From Ophiosphaerella korrae (Eukaryota; Ascomycota; Dothideomycetes; Pleosporales; Phaeosphaeriaceae): 64,000 bases of DNA. The notes beneath the pieces are model-generated. The model did not search any database, had not been told where the DNA came from, and saw only the letters and a program-made list of their open reading frames with translations. Positions 44,252-56,200 of this stretch are shown in pieces. The number at the start of each line of letters is the position of its first letter. Within the stretch, counting starts at the first letter, position 1. The stretch is from NCBI GenBank assembly GCA_028456385.1, contig JALNQF010000002.1, positions 1 to 64,000 on the forward strand, in the 5' to 3' direction. The position numbers and the translations under genes are program-made.

Positions 44252-44711
44252 TTGGGGGAAGGGTGTAGTTTAACATGTATTGTTTTTGGGTGTCGGGTGC
44301 ATGTGATTTTGGTGGACTGCATTGCAGGCGTCTGGGTCGCACAATACACACAGATGTACGCGGTATTATATATGTAGCTCTTATCGGACTATATTATTAC
44401 TATTTCTAGATATTGAATTTTGTCGCGCGTGTGTGAAGTGGTGCATAGTGGCAAGTGAGGAGATGGACTGAAAGCTTGGGATGAATTCGAGGCGGTCTAA
44501 AAAATGTTTTTTTTATCCCATGGGATAGAAAAGGATAGGAAAATATCGACAGAGTCTACCCTAGAATCAGATAAGTGCGTATGTGAAAGAAAGCCCCGCA
44601 GGGCGTCACACGTGATGGCGCACGTTAGCGCCATTCTACGCGTCGTTCAGGCGCGTCATGCAGCCACCAGGTTCTCTCTAGCAGCGACCAGATGCGCAAC
44701 ACAACCGCATA
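44252..44711. other. Intergenic between KEX1 and RAD52
   Basis: 460 bp with no gene. The palindrome-like CGTCACACGTGATGGCG at 44605 contains a CACGTG box and may be a regulatory site upstream of RAD52. Confidence 0.4.
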
Positions 44712-46631
44712 ATGCCTGCGTGCGTACCCATTGACGAAAATACCACTGTCCTGATACACGCTCCGAATTAACTAACAACGTTGCAGACCGGGTGACCAAT
44801 ACCACGGCGGCAACGTCACGAACCCATTTGGGGAGCGTGTAGTAAGCCACTTCACAGCAGTCGAAATTGCAACTCTGCAGAGCAGATTAAACCAACGACT
44901 TGGCCCTGAATTCATATCTACAAGACCGGGTGCTGGCGGTGGCAGGGTTGCATACCTAGAGGGTAACAAGGCAATAGCCCTTGCGAATGAGGTGTTTGGA
45001 TTCAACGGCTGGTCAAGCTCGTTGGGACAAGTCCAGATAGACTACGTATGCAAGGCACTTATGAGCCGGACAGAGCGTATGCTAATAAATTAGGTCGACG
45101 AGCACCAAAACGGTAAGGTCAGTCTGGGTCTCTCAATAGTAGTGAGGATTACCTTGAAAGATGGCACATATCACGAGGTGAGCAGCTAGGTAATGAATTT
45201 TGAGGCAGCATTAACTTGGACTAGGATATTGGCTACGGCTCGATAGAAAATGGCAAAGGCAAAGCAGCATCATTTGAAAAAGCTAAAAAGGAGGCAGCGA
45301 CAGACGGGCTGAAACGCTCGTTACGCACTTTTGGCAATGTTCTCGGCAACTGCTTATACGACAAAGATTATCTGAAAAAGGTCCAGGCTATGAAGGTCAA
45401 GCCGCTCAAGTTTGAAGAAGAGGGGCTGTACAGACATGCTGCTTTCGCACTACCCGCGCAAGAAAAGCAGGCGATTGTAAAGCAAGAACCGCACCGGACC
45501 CCAGCCCGACCAAATCAGGTCTTGAGAACTCGTACTGAGCACCTCGGCGAGTCTTGCTCTGCTGAGTTTGACGACGAATTTGATGGTAACCTTTTTGATG
45601 GCGTCGACGTCACAGAAACTCATCGTGATGAATTCTCGTTTGACACGGCATCCACGCCTACTGATCCAACAAAAGCGATTGAAGCGGCAAAACCAGCAAA
45701 TGCTTCAAATCGCGTACCATCTACCCGTACATCTCCTACACGACAAACCGGTCCACCTCGGCAGCAGCCCCCACCCCGAATGCCAGCTGCGAATGGTGCC
45801 AATCAACAAGCTGCTGCACCACAACCTCGACTTAACCAGGCACCAGCTAGGCCACCACCAAATGTGCCCAACCAGAGGGCCCCACAAACACCCGTTCAAC
45901 AACAGAATCAATCTCGACCTGAACAGAACCGAGGACGAATGCCTCCAGCTACTGAAACTGGCGCAGCCCCTCGACCACCACCTGCACAGCAGAATAACCT
46001 ACAGCAGCCGCAAAAGCAGCCTCTTCGACCAACACCTCCAGAAGTACAACAAACCACCAACCAGCCGCGTGCCACTCTCCAAGTCCAAGGAACAACAACC
46101 CATTTAGCGAATCCTCCCGCTCCTAATGCCCGACCATCACTGGGCTTCGTCACATCCCGCGCCGCCGAACTCCTCCAAACTAGCGATGCCAGCACCCCAA
46201 TAGCCAACCTCCCAACCTTCAACCCCCATGCCGAATCCCCCGTCCCCAAAGACCAGCGCACCCCCGGCCTAAATTCCAAGACCAGCGCCCCCATCAAACG
46301 CGAAGCAGTCGGTGCTCCCCCCGCTCCACCCCCAGCCGCCCAACCCGCCTCATCCCGCCTCTCCGCCGCCCGTTCAGCAAACTTTGTCAACCCGCACCAA
46401 GACACGAATAGGCGCATCGGTATGCCGGGTGCGCCTAATTATGCTAGTCCCGGGGGTAATCGCGGCGCGTATAAGCCGCCGACGTTTGCAAGTGGTGTGA
46501 AGCGCGAGAGGGCGCCGTTGCAGGATGTTAGTAATGTGGGTGCGAATGCAGTGGAGGGGCCGGATGTTAAGAGGGCGCGGGTTGAAGGGTCGACGGGTGG
46601 TGTTGAGAATGGGGTGTCGGGGGGGACGTAG
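44712..46631 (+). CDS. RAD52: DNA repair protein RAD52
   Basis: Exons 44712-44719, 44787-45055, 45094-45177 and 45235-46631 give 585 residues. The first exon is only 8 nt (ATGCCTGC) with a GTGCGT donor; joining it yields [11 protein letters not shown], the expected fungal N terminus. Rad52 loads Rad51 and anneals single strands in homologous recombination. The N-terminal annealing domain is complete: [72 protein letters not shown], then GYGSIEN and [20 protein letters not shown]. The C-terminal 350 residues are Pro/Gln-rich and disordered, with an acidic patch ([12 protein letters not shown]) of the type that binds partner proteins, and a basic [14 protein letters not shown] end. Confidence 0.95.
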
Positions 46632-46971
46632 GGAGGGGGGAGACGAGATATATTTTGCTATGAGGCAGGCGTTCATGGGAAGGATGAGCTGGGAGAGATG
46701 AAAGGCGTTAAGTGTAGTACTAACGTCAATATCAAGCTTATTTCTTCGCCGTGCACGTTGTACAACTCAGCACCGCAGTGCGTACATTTTCTCTCTGTTC
46801 AATCTCACATGATGCTGTTTCTCCGCTTCTCCATACCCCCACCCAACGCCATAATCCATCCCGCTAATGCAGTCCCAAAGAAAGAAAATCCCTCTACACA
46901 ATCGCATTCCGTCTCGTCCTCCCCTCACTAGCCCGCGTCAGCACGCGCCCCCCATCAGCAACGCGCTTCGA
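46632..46971. terminator. Shared 3' region of RAD52 and GLE2
   Basis: Two convergent genes end here. The 340 bp must contain both polyadenylation regions; no single signal stands out. Confidence 0.35.
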
Positions 46972-48166
46972 TTACCTCTTCTTCCCGCCCGGCCTGGGCT
47001 TGCACTCATCCCCAATAACCGGATGCAGTTTTATCTTAATCGGATACTGCGCATTATTGCCCGAGTAACCCTTACTCCAGTCATAACTCACCGCATACGC
47101 AAACACATCGCCCGTGCGCGAGAACGCGGTGGCAGTGATGCTGCCGCCGACCTCGGGGTAGCCTTTGAGGCGGTGCTTGGCGTCCTTGTCCCAGAAGTGG
47201 AAGGTGCCGTCTGAGCCGGCGGTGGAGAAGGTGCCGTGGAGGGGGTGGAAGGAGATGGCGTTTACGGAGAAGACTTTTGCGACGTCGCGCTGGGTGGAGT
47301 CGGGTTGGCGGTGGCATTTGAAGGAGAAGTTGAGGCTGTACAATTAGGTTAGATATGTGTAGGGGGATTTAGGGATTGGGGAACATACCTGACGTCCTTC
47401 TCCTCGACGTATTGGATCGCGCAGCGGCCCTCGATGGAGCCAACTGCGAAGCCCGTTGCGTCGGTGAAGCAGCTTACGACGCGCGTCTGCCACTTCAATG
47501 GGCTGGAGATGGTCTTGTAGATCTTGGTGGGCTCCTGGAGGTTCACCATGTGCACTTTGCGCTCGGCGGTCGCGACGACGAGCAGCTGGTCTTTGATGTC
47601 CATGCTATACACGCGCTCCATGGCATCGAGCACGCCCACGGGCTCCGAGCCCTGCAGGTCCCAGAATTTGACTTGCTTGTCCCAGGAGCCCGTCGCTACG
47701 TAGTCTTTGCCACCGGTTTGGAACCAGCGCACGCACTTGATGCCATCCGAGTGCGCTTTGGCTTGTTGCGCGGTGATTTGGCCGCTGGCGGGGGCGTTGC
47801 GGAAGTCGACGATGTTGAGGTGGCCGGTTGTGTCGCCGGCGGCTACGCGTGTGCCGTCCTAGATATTGTCAGTGTGGTGACCTGGGCGTGGGAATGGAGA
47901 CTTGCCTTTGACCAACCCACACCAAGAACATGGCCCTGGCACTCAAATAGCCACTTTCCCTGTGCACCTTGGTTGTTGACTTCATAGATGTAGACCTTCT
48001 TGTCCCAGCTGCCTACAGCGAGAAAGTCGTTGGCTGGGGAAAACTGCAGATCGGATATACTATCGGTTGGGAGCTGACCCTGGGGCACCTCGACGTCTTT
48101 GCTGGTGTCACCAGTGGTAGAGCTCGCTGCTGAAGCGGCAGGCGCACTTGAGCCGAAGAGAGCCAT
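46972..48166 (-). CDS. GLE2: mRNA export factor GLE2/RAE1 (WD40)
   Basis: Exons 48166-47906, 47868-47399 and 47335-46972 give 364 residues, the usual length. Gle2/Rae1 is a beta-propeller at the nuclear pore that binds a GLEBS motif of a nucleoporin in mRNA export. WD repeats are visible: ISDLQFSPANDFLAVGSWDK, CVRWFQTGGKDYVATGSWDK with QVKFWDL, GFAVGSIEGRCAIQYVE, NAISFHPLHGTFSTAGSDG with TFHFWD, and the closing YAVSYDWSKGYSG. Intron 1 runs from 47905 to 47869 and has the donor GCAAGT, so it is a GC-AG intron; only that site joins VGWSK to DGTRVAAGD in frame. Confidence 0.94.
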
Positions 48167-49265
48167 TGTGGAGTGTGGGTGAGTTGTTTAGTTGGAGATT
48201 GTTGGTGGTGGAGCTTTGCGCGAGCTTGTTGTGCTTGGGCGCGTTGAGCCTTTATCGCCAGTTCAGCAATGCAGGCAGTGATTGATGCACGCGATTGTGG
48301 AGAGTAATATGGACTGAACGTGTACGGTCGTGCAATAACTGTCAACAGTACCTCTTTATTCGTATGCGCCGTGCTTCGCTTTCACGCTGCAAGTCCAAAG
48401 CTTAGGCACCCCTGCACAGGCACCAGGCCTCTTCTGCCTAGCGCCGCCTTCGGCTGCACCTTCCCCCGAGCCTCCGATCCGCTAGTTATATAATTTTCGT
48501 CAAGCTCAACCTTTCTTCTACAACGTTCCTCGCTCAAAGAATCGCAACGAAGCACACACACAGAGCGCCTTGCCGCGTCTCTCCAATGCTTTGGGAGAAA
48601 GTCCCCGGACATCAGTCATCTGGCTGCAATTTCGGAAACGAACCGCCATAGAAGCGAGGCTTCTTACCGCCCTATACTACACATTTCGACATTCTTTATT
48701 CCGCTTTTACTCTTTGGCCTTTCACTTGCATTGAGGTGTTGACAGGGTTTCTCGGCGCTAGGACGATGATATGAGTCCGCTGGTCACCGCTAGAGGTGCT
48801 GACCCAAGTGAGGACCGGGAGGAGGAAAGGAGTCCGGGATGTGATGTAGGTATGGAGGGTCTTCTCGTCCAGTTTATGGTTATGCGATTGCTTTTCCCAC
48901 AGCCTGGTCATACAGGCTGTGCAGGGAGGTAACTCAATGGGGCTTATTCTTGATGCGAGGAACGTTCACCTGAACACTGTCCATTTTTCGGATCTGAGTA
49001 CAGCTGTTCTTCTGGCTATGGTCCCTGGCGGCCGTGGTTAGTGTGGATCAGGCTATACGCGCTTGGTCGAACAAGCCAGATTCATTCAGCCATTATGGGG
49101 TCTACATGATGAGACAAATGAAATAGAGTCAAGCACTGAGGCTGTCTGAATCCCAAAGGGTAGGACGTCGCTGCTGAGTATTTCTACGACGGTATCTGAT
49201 TGACCCCACGGCTTAGATAGTTTATTTCAATCTATCACATTGCTGTCCTGTTTCCACGCTTATGT
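48167..49265. other. Intergenic, GLE2 5' side to GUK1 3' side
   Basis: 1.1 kb without a supported gene. A 76-codon open frame at 48612-48382 lacks any recognised feature. Confidence 0.5.
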
Positions 49266-50090
49266 CTATGCCTCGCTACCAACGATGAACTCCTTGACCT
49301 CCTTGTACGCCTTGTCGAGATCGTCGTTGATGACAATCTTATCATGCGGCGCTTCTCCTCCATTGGCGAAGTCCATTTCATTCTTGGCTTGCTTTAATCG
49401 CTTCAAGATTGCGTCCTCCTTGTCGGTTGCGCGACTCCGTAATCGCTGCTCGAGGACTTCCATCGAGGGAGGGGAGAGGAACAAGAAGCGTGGACGAGGA
49501 AAGGTAGGGTGGTTTGCAACTTGCTTGACGCCCTGAATGTGTGAGTACGTTCAAAAGCCACATGATGAAAGAGCCTTTATCACCTCCATCTCAATATCTA
49601 GTATGCAAATCCGGCCCTTCTCTGCAATATCGTTTACCGCCTTAATACTCGTGCCGTAGTGGTTGTCTCCAAATTGCGCATGCTCGATGAAGCCCTTCTG
49701 GTCCACGAGCTCGAGAAAGTCTTCCTTTTTGACGAAATAGTACTCACGACCATCTTGCTCTCCGCCTCGGGGCCCTCGTGTTGTGTGCGATATGCTGAAG
49801 CCGAATTTGTCAGGGTATTCTTCGAAAAGACGCTTGAGGATAGTGGATTTGCCCGCGCCGCTGGGGCCGCTGATGACGATGACTCTGTTGCGCTCGACGG
49901 CTGAGGTATCGAGGGGCGCCATGTTGCAAGAGCGGTGGGAGAAAGTGCGTGGAGAGGTACGAAAGCTGTAAGGACCTTTCAAGGGTCTAGTATGGGTCGG
50001 CAGAGGTAGCTGGTGGTGACTCAGGCGTACAAGCAAGCTTCGTGATGTTTTCGCAAGGCCTGTAGAGCTAATCGCAACAGTCAGTGGCAT
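49266..50090 (-). CDS. GUK1: Guanylate kinase with N-terminal extension
   Basis: Exons 50090-49584 and 49532-49266 (GTGATA donor, CAG acceptor) give 257 residues, about 70 more than yeast Guk1. The enzyme converts GMP to GDP with ATP. The catalytic body begins at [20 protein letters not shown] (P-loop), then [43 protein letters not shown] at the splice junction and [17 protein letters not shown]. The first 56 residues are rich in Ser, Arg, Leu and His with almost no acids ([20 protein letters not shown]), like a mitochondrial presequence. An in-frame Met at residue 57 ([13 protein letters not shown]) would start the normal cytosolic form. Confidence 0.93.
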
Positions 50091-50349
50091 CAGGTATACA
50101 TTCCAATCACATCTAGCAGATGGCAGCTTGCGATGCGGCGTGATTGGCGGTGAAGCTAGGGGCCTTGGTGGGGCTCAAGTGGGATGGATGGCGGGACATC
50201 GCGTTCTCGTGTTGTCTGACCTCATCAAGCTTTCAACAGCATTCAAATTTCTTTCTTCTTCTCCGCACCTGCTTCGGAAGTTACATGTCACTTTAGTTGT
50301 TAGGCCCTAAGCGCGTACGAGAACGCTACGAAGCTCTTCTTGAGGCATC
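50091..50349. promoter_or_regulatory. Compact divergent promoter GUK1/SKI8
   Basis: 259 bp separate the two start codons, so both promoters must lie here. No clear TATA element is seen. Confidence 0.5.
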
Positions 50350-51540
50350 ATGGCAAGTTCACCCAGTTTAATGGCATTTTGAAGCTCTTTATCCTAATTG
50401 TCCCTAGTCGAAGCAATATCTCACACTTCACACAGTCGAGTCTGCGCACCCAAAAGCAAGCGACATATTCGCCATCGCGCCAACAAGCTCACAGTTACTC
50501 TCAGCGTCGGGTTCAAGCTCCATCAATGTTTACGACACCACGCAACCAGATTTTCCAATCATTCAAATCCTCGACAAGGCACATGCATTGGGTATACACC
50601 ACTTAGTCACCGCAAGGGAAGACGCTGCGAGGCGTGGTGCAAGTGCCGGCTTTGAAGGGAAGGTCAAAATATGGAGCCAAGGTGAAGACGGTGTATGGGT
50701 TGAGGACGGAGAGATTATTGGTGGGTACGCCTTGCGCTTTCTTTGCAAGCCCATGACCATGAAACTTCATTGTGCAGGTGTTGCTAACTTGTAACAAAGA
50801 TCAAAATAAACCGGGAGAGATATGGGCCATTGCAATAAGCGCAGATGGTCAGTATCTGGCGGGAAGCAGCATTAATGGGAAGATCAATGTCTGGAGCCTG
50901 AACAAAGGAGAGAATATACCAAAGATCCGCGAGTATGAGACAAAAGGAAGTTTCGGGTTATGCATCGACCTAGTGCGTTGGATCTTTTGCCTTGTCATTG
51001 ACAACCTTGCTAACACTTCAAATAGAGCCGCAACGGTAGCTTCACAGCCTCAGGTCATGAAAATGGATCCATATACATCTTCAACAACGAGACTGGCCGT
51101 CTAGCACATTCATTAGCCGGACTTGTGCATCCGGTACGCAGCGTTGCCTTCTCACCCGCATCCAAGCTTCTAGCAGCTGGAGGTGATGCGAGAATCATCG
51201 CACTATACGACATCACATCTGGTGAGCAAGTAGCAAATTTCACTGGCCATGGAGGCTGGATTCTCTCCCTAGACTGGAGTGACACGGGCGATTATCTCCT
51301 GTCAGGGTAGGTTATACGTTATGTCATGCCAGAGTGAAGTAACTGACATTGACCAGATCCCATGATTCGAAAGCAAAAATATGGCGCATAGATACACGAG
51401 CGTGTGTCGCAACACATTCACACGGTGACAAGCCGTTATGGGCTGTCAAATGGTTGCCCAAGAACCCGGCGAAGAGCGAGATGTTTGCGCTGGCGGGTGG
51501 TACCAATTCGATCAGCTTCTACCGTGAAGCAGCGGGATGA
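50350..51540 (+). CDS. SKI8: SKI complex WD40 subunit SKI8/REC14
   Basis: Exons 50350-50352, 50408-50720, 50800-50972, 51026-51306 and 51357-51540 give 317 residues. Ski8 is the propeller of the Ski complex that feeds mRNA to the cytoplasmic exosome; it also acts in meiotic break formation. Exon 1 is just the ATG. The only way to reach the conserved N terminus MSKQYLTLHTVESAHP is a GC-AG intron (donor GCAAGT at 50353, acceptor TAG at 50407). Later blocks: FAIAPTSSQLLSASGSSSI, IWAIAISADGQYLAGSSING, IREYETKGSFGLCIDLSRNG, VRSVAFSPASKLLAAGGDAR, ILSLDWSDTGDYLLSGSHD and SISFYREAAG at the end. Intron 2 uses AAG at 50799 because a nearer CAG breaks the frame. Confidence 0.9.
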
Positions 51541-51965
51541 GCGGATTTCAGCCTTATGATACCCTGCTTCGACACAGCACTGTCCAATAAGCATAATTTT
51601 GAAGAGGACAGTTAGCTCAAGGCAAAAGGATAGGTCTAATGTCGCCATAGTCGATCATGGGTTGAGCGCTCAAGCTACGTCCTCATACGACAGCTTAGTA
51701 GACTAGAGCACTCTATAAACATGCATGTTGTCAAGATAGGTCATTGAGAATGCGAAGGTGTGTAAGTCCAGCACGACTCAATGCAGAAGTCCAAATAAAC
51801 GGGCGCATAACCACGAGGGGTATAACTACTTAATTGGCCTCTACTCTAAGAACTCTAGTCGAATCAAGTTTATTCAACAACCTCAAAAAACAACCAGTCG
51901 AAATCTAGGCGAGATTACGGCGGACTATTAGGAGTCTTGACAACAAAACACAAACCTAGAACCTG
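51541..51965. other. Intergenic
   Basis: 3' region of SKI8, then AT-rich sequence leading into the first MITE. No gene. Confidence 0.5.
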
Positions 51966-52250
51966 AATAAAGCGGCGTAATAACAATTACTATAGGTAAA
52001 ATAGGCCAAATAGGCCCCTATTAAATATAGACTATATAGGCAAGATAGGCGCCTCTCGAGAATGGCCTATATAGGCTACAGGGGCGGTATGGGTGCCCAT
52101 ACTGCTCATCCTAAATAGGTGCCCATACCACCTATATCGGTAGTATATGCTATCTTTAGTAGGCGCCTATATAAGTTGTCATTCTTTTGGGGCCTATATA
52201 GGCTATTTAGCCTATCTTGTCCATGGTAATTGTTGTTGCGCAGCTTTATT
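51966..52250. mobile_element. MITE with about 50-bp inverted termini, TA target
   Basis: The left end from 51970 (AAGCGGCGTAATAACAATTA) pairs with the reverse complement of the right end at 52246 (AAGCTGCGCAACAACAATTA). Pairing continues for about 50 bp with mostly transition differences. TA dinucleotides flank both ends, as for Tc1/mariner-type elements. The inside has no coding frame and contains shorter palindromes (GGCGCCTATATA, TATAGGC). It is about 280 bp and non-autonomous. The family call is inference. Confidence 0.75.
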
Positions 52251-52673
52251 GTAACGAAGGTTCTCCAAACACTCGAGACTCGTGAACTCTGGTACGAGTT
52301 GAGGGGGCGGGGCCGATACACTAAAGACTATGACATTGTATAGTTGTATCTAAAGCGGGGCCGATGCGCTACACAGGCGCATAAAAGGCTCGATACTTGC
52401 GAAGAGAGTAAAGCAAGTATTATTCTCCCTTAGATACTAGTAGTACTATCGAATACTATCTGTCATCCCTTCACTATCTCCTGTGGCCTACGGCAAGTAC
52501 TATCGTCTTCCAGCTACCTCCTAACATTTATTCAGGTTCTAGGTTTTGTATTTTGAATTTTGGGTTCACGTTTTGATAGTAGTCTGCCCTACGAGATGCT
52601 TCTGAGTTGAAGTCTAGACCTGGCTGAACCTCCTGAATTCTTTGGCTCCGCTGTCGCAGCAGCTCATCGATGG
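52251..52673. other. Intergenic between two MITEs
   Basis: No gene or repeat is supported in this stretch. Confidence 0.4.
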
Positions 52674-52880
52674 ATCTGTGACAGGGTTGCCAATTACTCA
52701 TTTTTTCAAATAATTTTCTTAGCGTGGTTTTTTAAGGTAAAATTCTAAGATTCTATATATAGATAGAACTCGTAGCATGGTTTAAGTCTAAAAGATTAGG
52801 TTTCTAAAAATAAATTTTAGGCGCTAAAGAGAGAGAAAAGAAGGCAAAAAAAATGAATAATTGGCAACCCTGATCTGTGA
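52674..52880. mobile_element. hAT-like MITE with 8-bp target duplication
   Basis: The element spans 52682-52872 (191 bp). Its ends are inverted repeats of about 25 bp: left CAGGGTTGCCAATTACTCAT, right (reverse complement) CAGGGTTGCCAATTATTCAT, one mismatch. ATCTGTGA occurs directly on both sides (52674-52681 and 52873-52880), a perfect 8-bp target-site duplication, which is the hAT superfamily signature. It is AT-rich inside and non-coding, so it depends on a transposase elsewhere. Confidence 0.9.
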
Positions 52881-53274
52881 TTATCGCGCTTCAAACAAAA
52901 AATTCTTTTGTGTCGAATGCAATACCGGCAGTAATACCTCGCGGATCATCGTGGATTCAAACTAGAACACATTACGAGATCGATTTGCAGCTACGCCCGG
53001 TAGGGTCTAGCTTACACCTCTAGTCCAATCACATGCACCAAAGCAAACCTCGCTAGCTTGTATTTTGATAATGACGTATGTGCGGCGGGTGGCTATTAAC
53101 TTCTATTGATAGGCTCGATGCCCGGGTTCATTTCAGGATCTAGATCGATTGCAAACAGTCACTTGTGATTTGCCACTGGATTCTGTACGTTCGATTGTGG
53201 CGATGGTTCGTGGTTAAAGTATAATCTTTCAGGTTCCTCTCTCCTACGGTCCTTGTCGCCGGCCAAAGTTGACC
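52881..53274. other. Intergenic, 5' region of the histidine kinase
   Basis: No further gene. A 97-codon minus-strand frame overlapping 53159-53452 has no recognised domain. Confidence 0.4.
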
Positions 53275-56200
53275 ATGGTTCCACCATCGCATGGCCATAA
53301 TCCTGCATCTGAGGGTAAAAGAGAGCGAGATGTGTTCTTGCTATACGGATCAGCATTTCGCGACATCTCCATTCTTGCCGAGCGTGAATCCGATTCAACA
53401 ACATGTCATTTTCCTGTCGACTACATCGCTCGACCGTCACAGGATTCGACATTGACAGCTTTAGCTCAATTAGCTACCTTCCGTCTTGGGGCAAAACGAG
53501 CAATAATTTCAATCATAGATGCTCAGCACCAGTACATCCTCGCAGAAGCTACGACTGATGTATCAATCCGTTTGAAAACACCCGAAAGCACCACGCATGG
53601 GTTGTGGTTTGGTTGTATCGGCATTCCAAGAGCATGGGCAAGTCTACAGGCTGGGTGTAACTAGTCATGGCTAATTTCTTCTAGGTACGTTAAGCCTCAT
53701 CCCTGTATCCCGTCACTTCCAAGCGGATCAAGGATGAAATAAATCTTGATAGCCCTTGGAGAGACAAATTGGTTGCATTTATAAATCGACCAAGTTAGCA
53801 GCTGCCCACTTTCAAAAGCACAGGCTGACTTCTCCGTGTGGCGAGCAGGGCGTGTGCGAAAATGTTTTGAGAATCGACCCCCGAGCGTTTCAGCCCAGCG
53901 AAATTCCTACTCTTGTGATCAGAGATATCCGAGAGAGTCCAGAATATGCAGATTTACCGTGCATAGAAGGTAAAGATGCAAGGTTCTACGCCGGAGCACC
54001 TTTGAAGAGTCCTGGTGGTACTGTCGTGGGAACAGTTTCCATTTTCGACGACGAACCGCGCCCCGATGGTCTATCAAGCGAGCATCAGAGGAATCTACAC
54101 GACATTTCTGAAAGCATCATGGACTACTTACATGTATACACTGTGAAAGATCAACTTTGGCGGGGCGAACGATTCAATCGAGGGTTAATATCATTCTCCG
54201 AAGGCGCGGCAGCCTTACTTCCCTTTAAAAACGACACAGAACGTGATTCTAACAATGGAAAGCTATATAGAGAGCCTCCTAGTGCTTTATCGTCTCCGTA
54301 TGAGGAGAGATGCGAATTCATTGATACTCAACAAGAACCTCCGAGGTCGCTAGCACCTTTAGCCTTAAGAGTCAAAGAAGATCGACAGCATTCGTTCAAA
54401 AAACTTCAGGAATCCATCCTACCTACTGATTCAAAATCAATGTTCGCAAGAGCAGCTAATTTATTGCTGGCATCTAGTGACCTGGATGGCGTCATCATCT
54501 TGGACGCTTCAGTTGCGGCAAACAAGATCCAACAACAAGCAGGTAGTCAGGGGGGTCGCAGCACTGGAACAGGGTCAGACTCAATATCGACTTCAAGCGA
54601 TGATGGCAATGCAAACTCCACCCAGTGCACTGAGCGCAACCAAAAATCATCATCGCGAACATGTCAAGTACTCGGAGTTGCAACTGCAAATCCAAATACT
54701 CATAGCGAAAGCAGTGAGATATTCCCCCAGGGATTACTCCTAGAAAAGGATCTAGCACGAATGCTGCATGACTATAGCAACGGCAAGGTTATGACATTTG
54801 GAGTCGATGGGCTTCCACTGTCTGCAACTGATGAATCTGGCTCTTCCCTCTCTCCTTGCAGCGGCTCAACCTCCGAGCCGCCGAAAACCAAGAGTTCTAG
54901 AAGCCGAAGCAGTAGGAATATCAACGCAGTTCATGCTATGTTACCTACAGCTCGGAGTGTCGCTTTTGTGCCGTTCTGGGACTACGAGCGATCTCGTTGG
55001 TTTGCCGGATGCCTTTGCTGGAGCAATAGAAGTCATCGATTACTCTCTGCAACTATAGATATGCCTTACTTCAAGGTATTCAGTCACGCAATCATGAGAG
55101 AGTTATCAAGGTTAGACGCATTGGCATTGAACCAGTTGAAGACAACATTTGTGGCTTCTATTTCACACGAGCTTCGCAGCCCTCTGCACGGCATCTTAGG
55201 CACTCTAGAATTTATGAAGGATACCCCTTTAGATTCTTTCCAGATCAGTATGATCAATTCCCTTAATGCATGTGGGCAGACCCTATTAGATACGATCAAT
55301 CATGTTATGGATTATGCAAAGATTGGCGAATCATCAAAAAATGTATCATCCAGGAGGCTAAAAAGTGCGCACACAGTACGTCTTTCCTCAAAACCGCTCA
55401 AGAGTCGACAGTCTAAAACAGAATCCTTCGATCTGAGCATTGCCACGGAAGAGGTGATAGAGGCAGTCTTCTCAGGATCCTCGTACGTGCCTGTATCACG
55501 CGTCAGGCCAAGCCATACACGTATGAACTCAAGCCCAGATTCAGAAACCATACCAAGACGTAATTCTCGCTATGTTGTTCTTGATATAGCACCGGAGGAC
55601 GACTGGGTATATTGCTTTCCTGTTGGGTCGTGGAGAAGGATCGTCATGAATGTCTTTGGGAATGCTCTAAAATACACGGAAACCGGCTATATCCACGTTA
55701 GTCTGCGAGTGAATGATGGTTCGAGCGCCACGGGGTCTCCCATCACTATCGCTCTTACGGTATCGGATTCAGGAGTGGGTATAAGTCCCTACTTCTTGGC
55801 TAATAAGGCCTTCCATCCTTTTACCCAGGAGAACTCAGTACGTGATATGAATGATTTTTTACTGATTGAATAGTTAGCTAATAGCATACTTTAGTTCGCA
55901 GCCGGGATGGGTCTAGGACTTAGCATCGTTCGTCAGATTATTGAAACAAATGGTGGAAAGATAGAGATCAACGGCGAGCCCAATATCGGCACAAAGCTTA
56001 CTGTCAAGTTGGCTTTGAGGAAGCCAGACCTGTCTACTAACACACCTTTACCAGCCATCTCAACCTCACGGACAGAATTTCTTACCTTCTTACAACGCCT
56101 AGAAGGTTGTACTATTCGCATCTTGGACAGAATTCTGCCTGCAGCCAATGAAGGCTCGACCCGCTTCACAAATTCGCTTGCCAACACGATAGAAAAGCAA

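Noticed and set aside
45908..46417. 169-codon minus-strand open frame
   Set aside because: Antisense to the Pro/Gln-rich tail of RAD52.
47376..47987. 203-codon plus-strand open frame
   Set aside because: Antisense to GLE2 exons with WD repeats.
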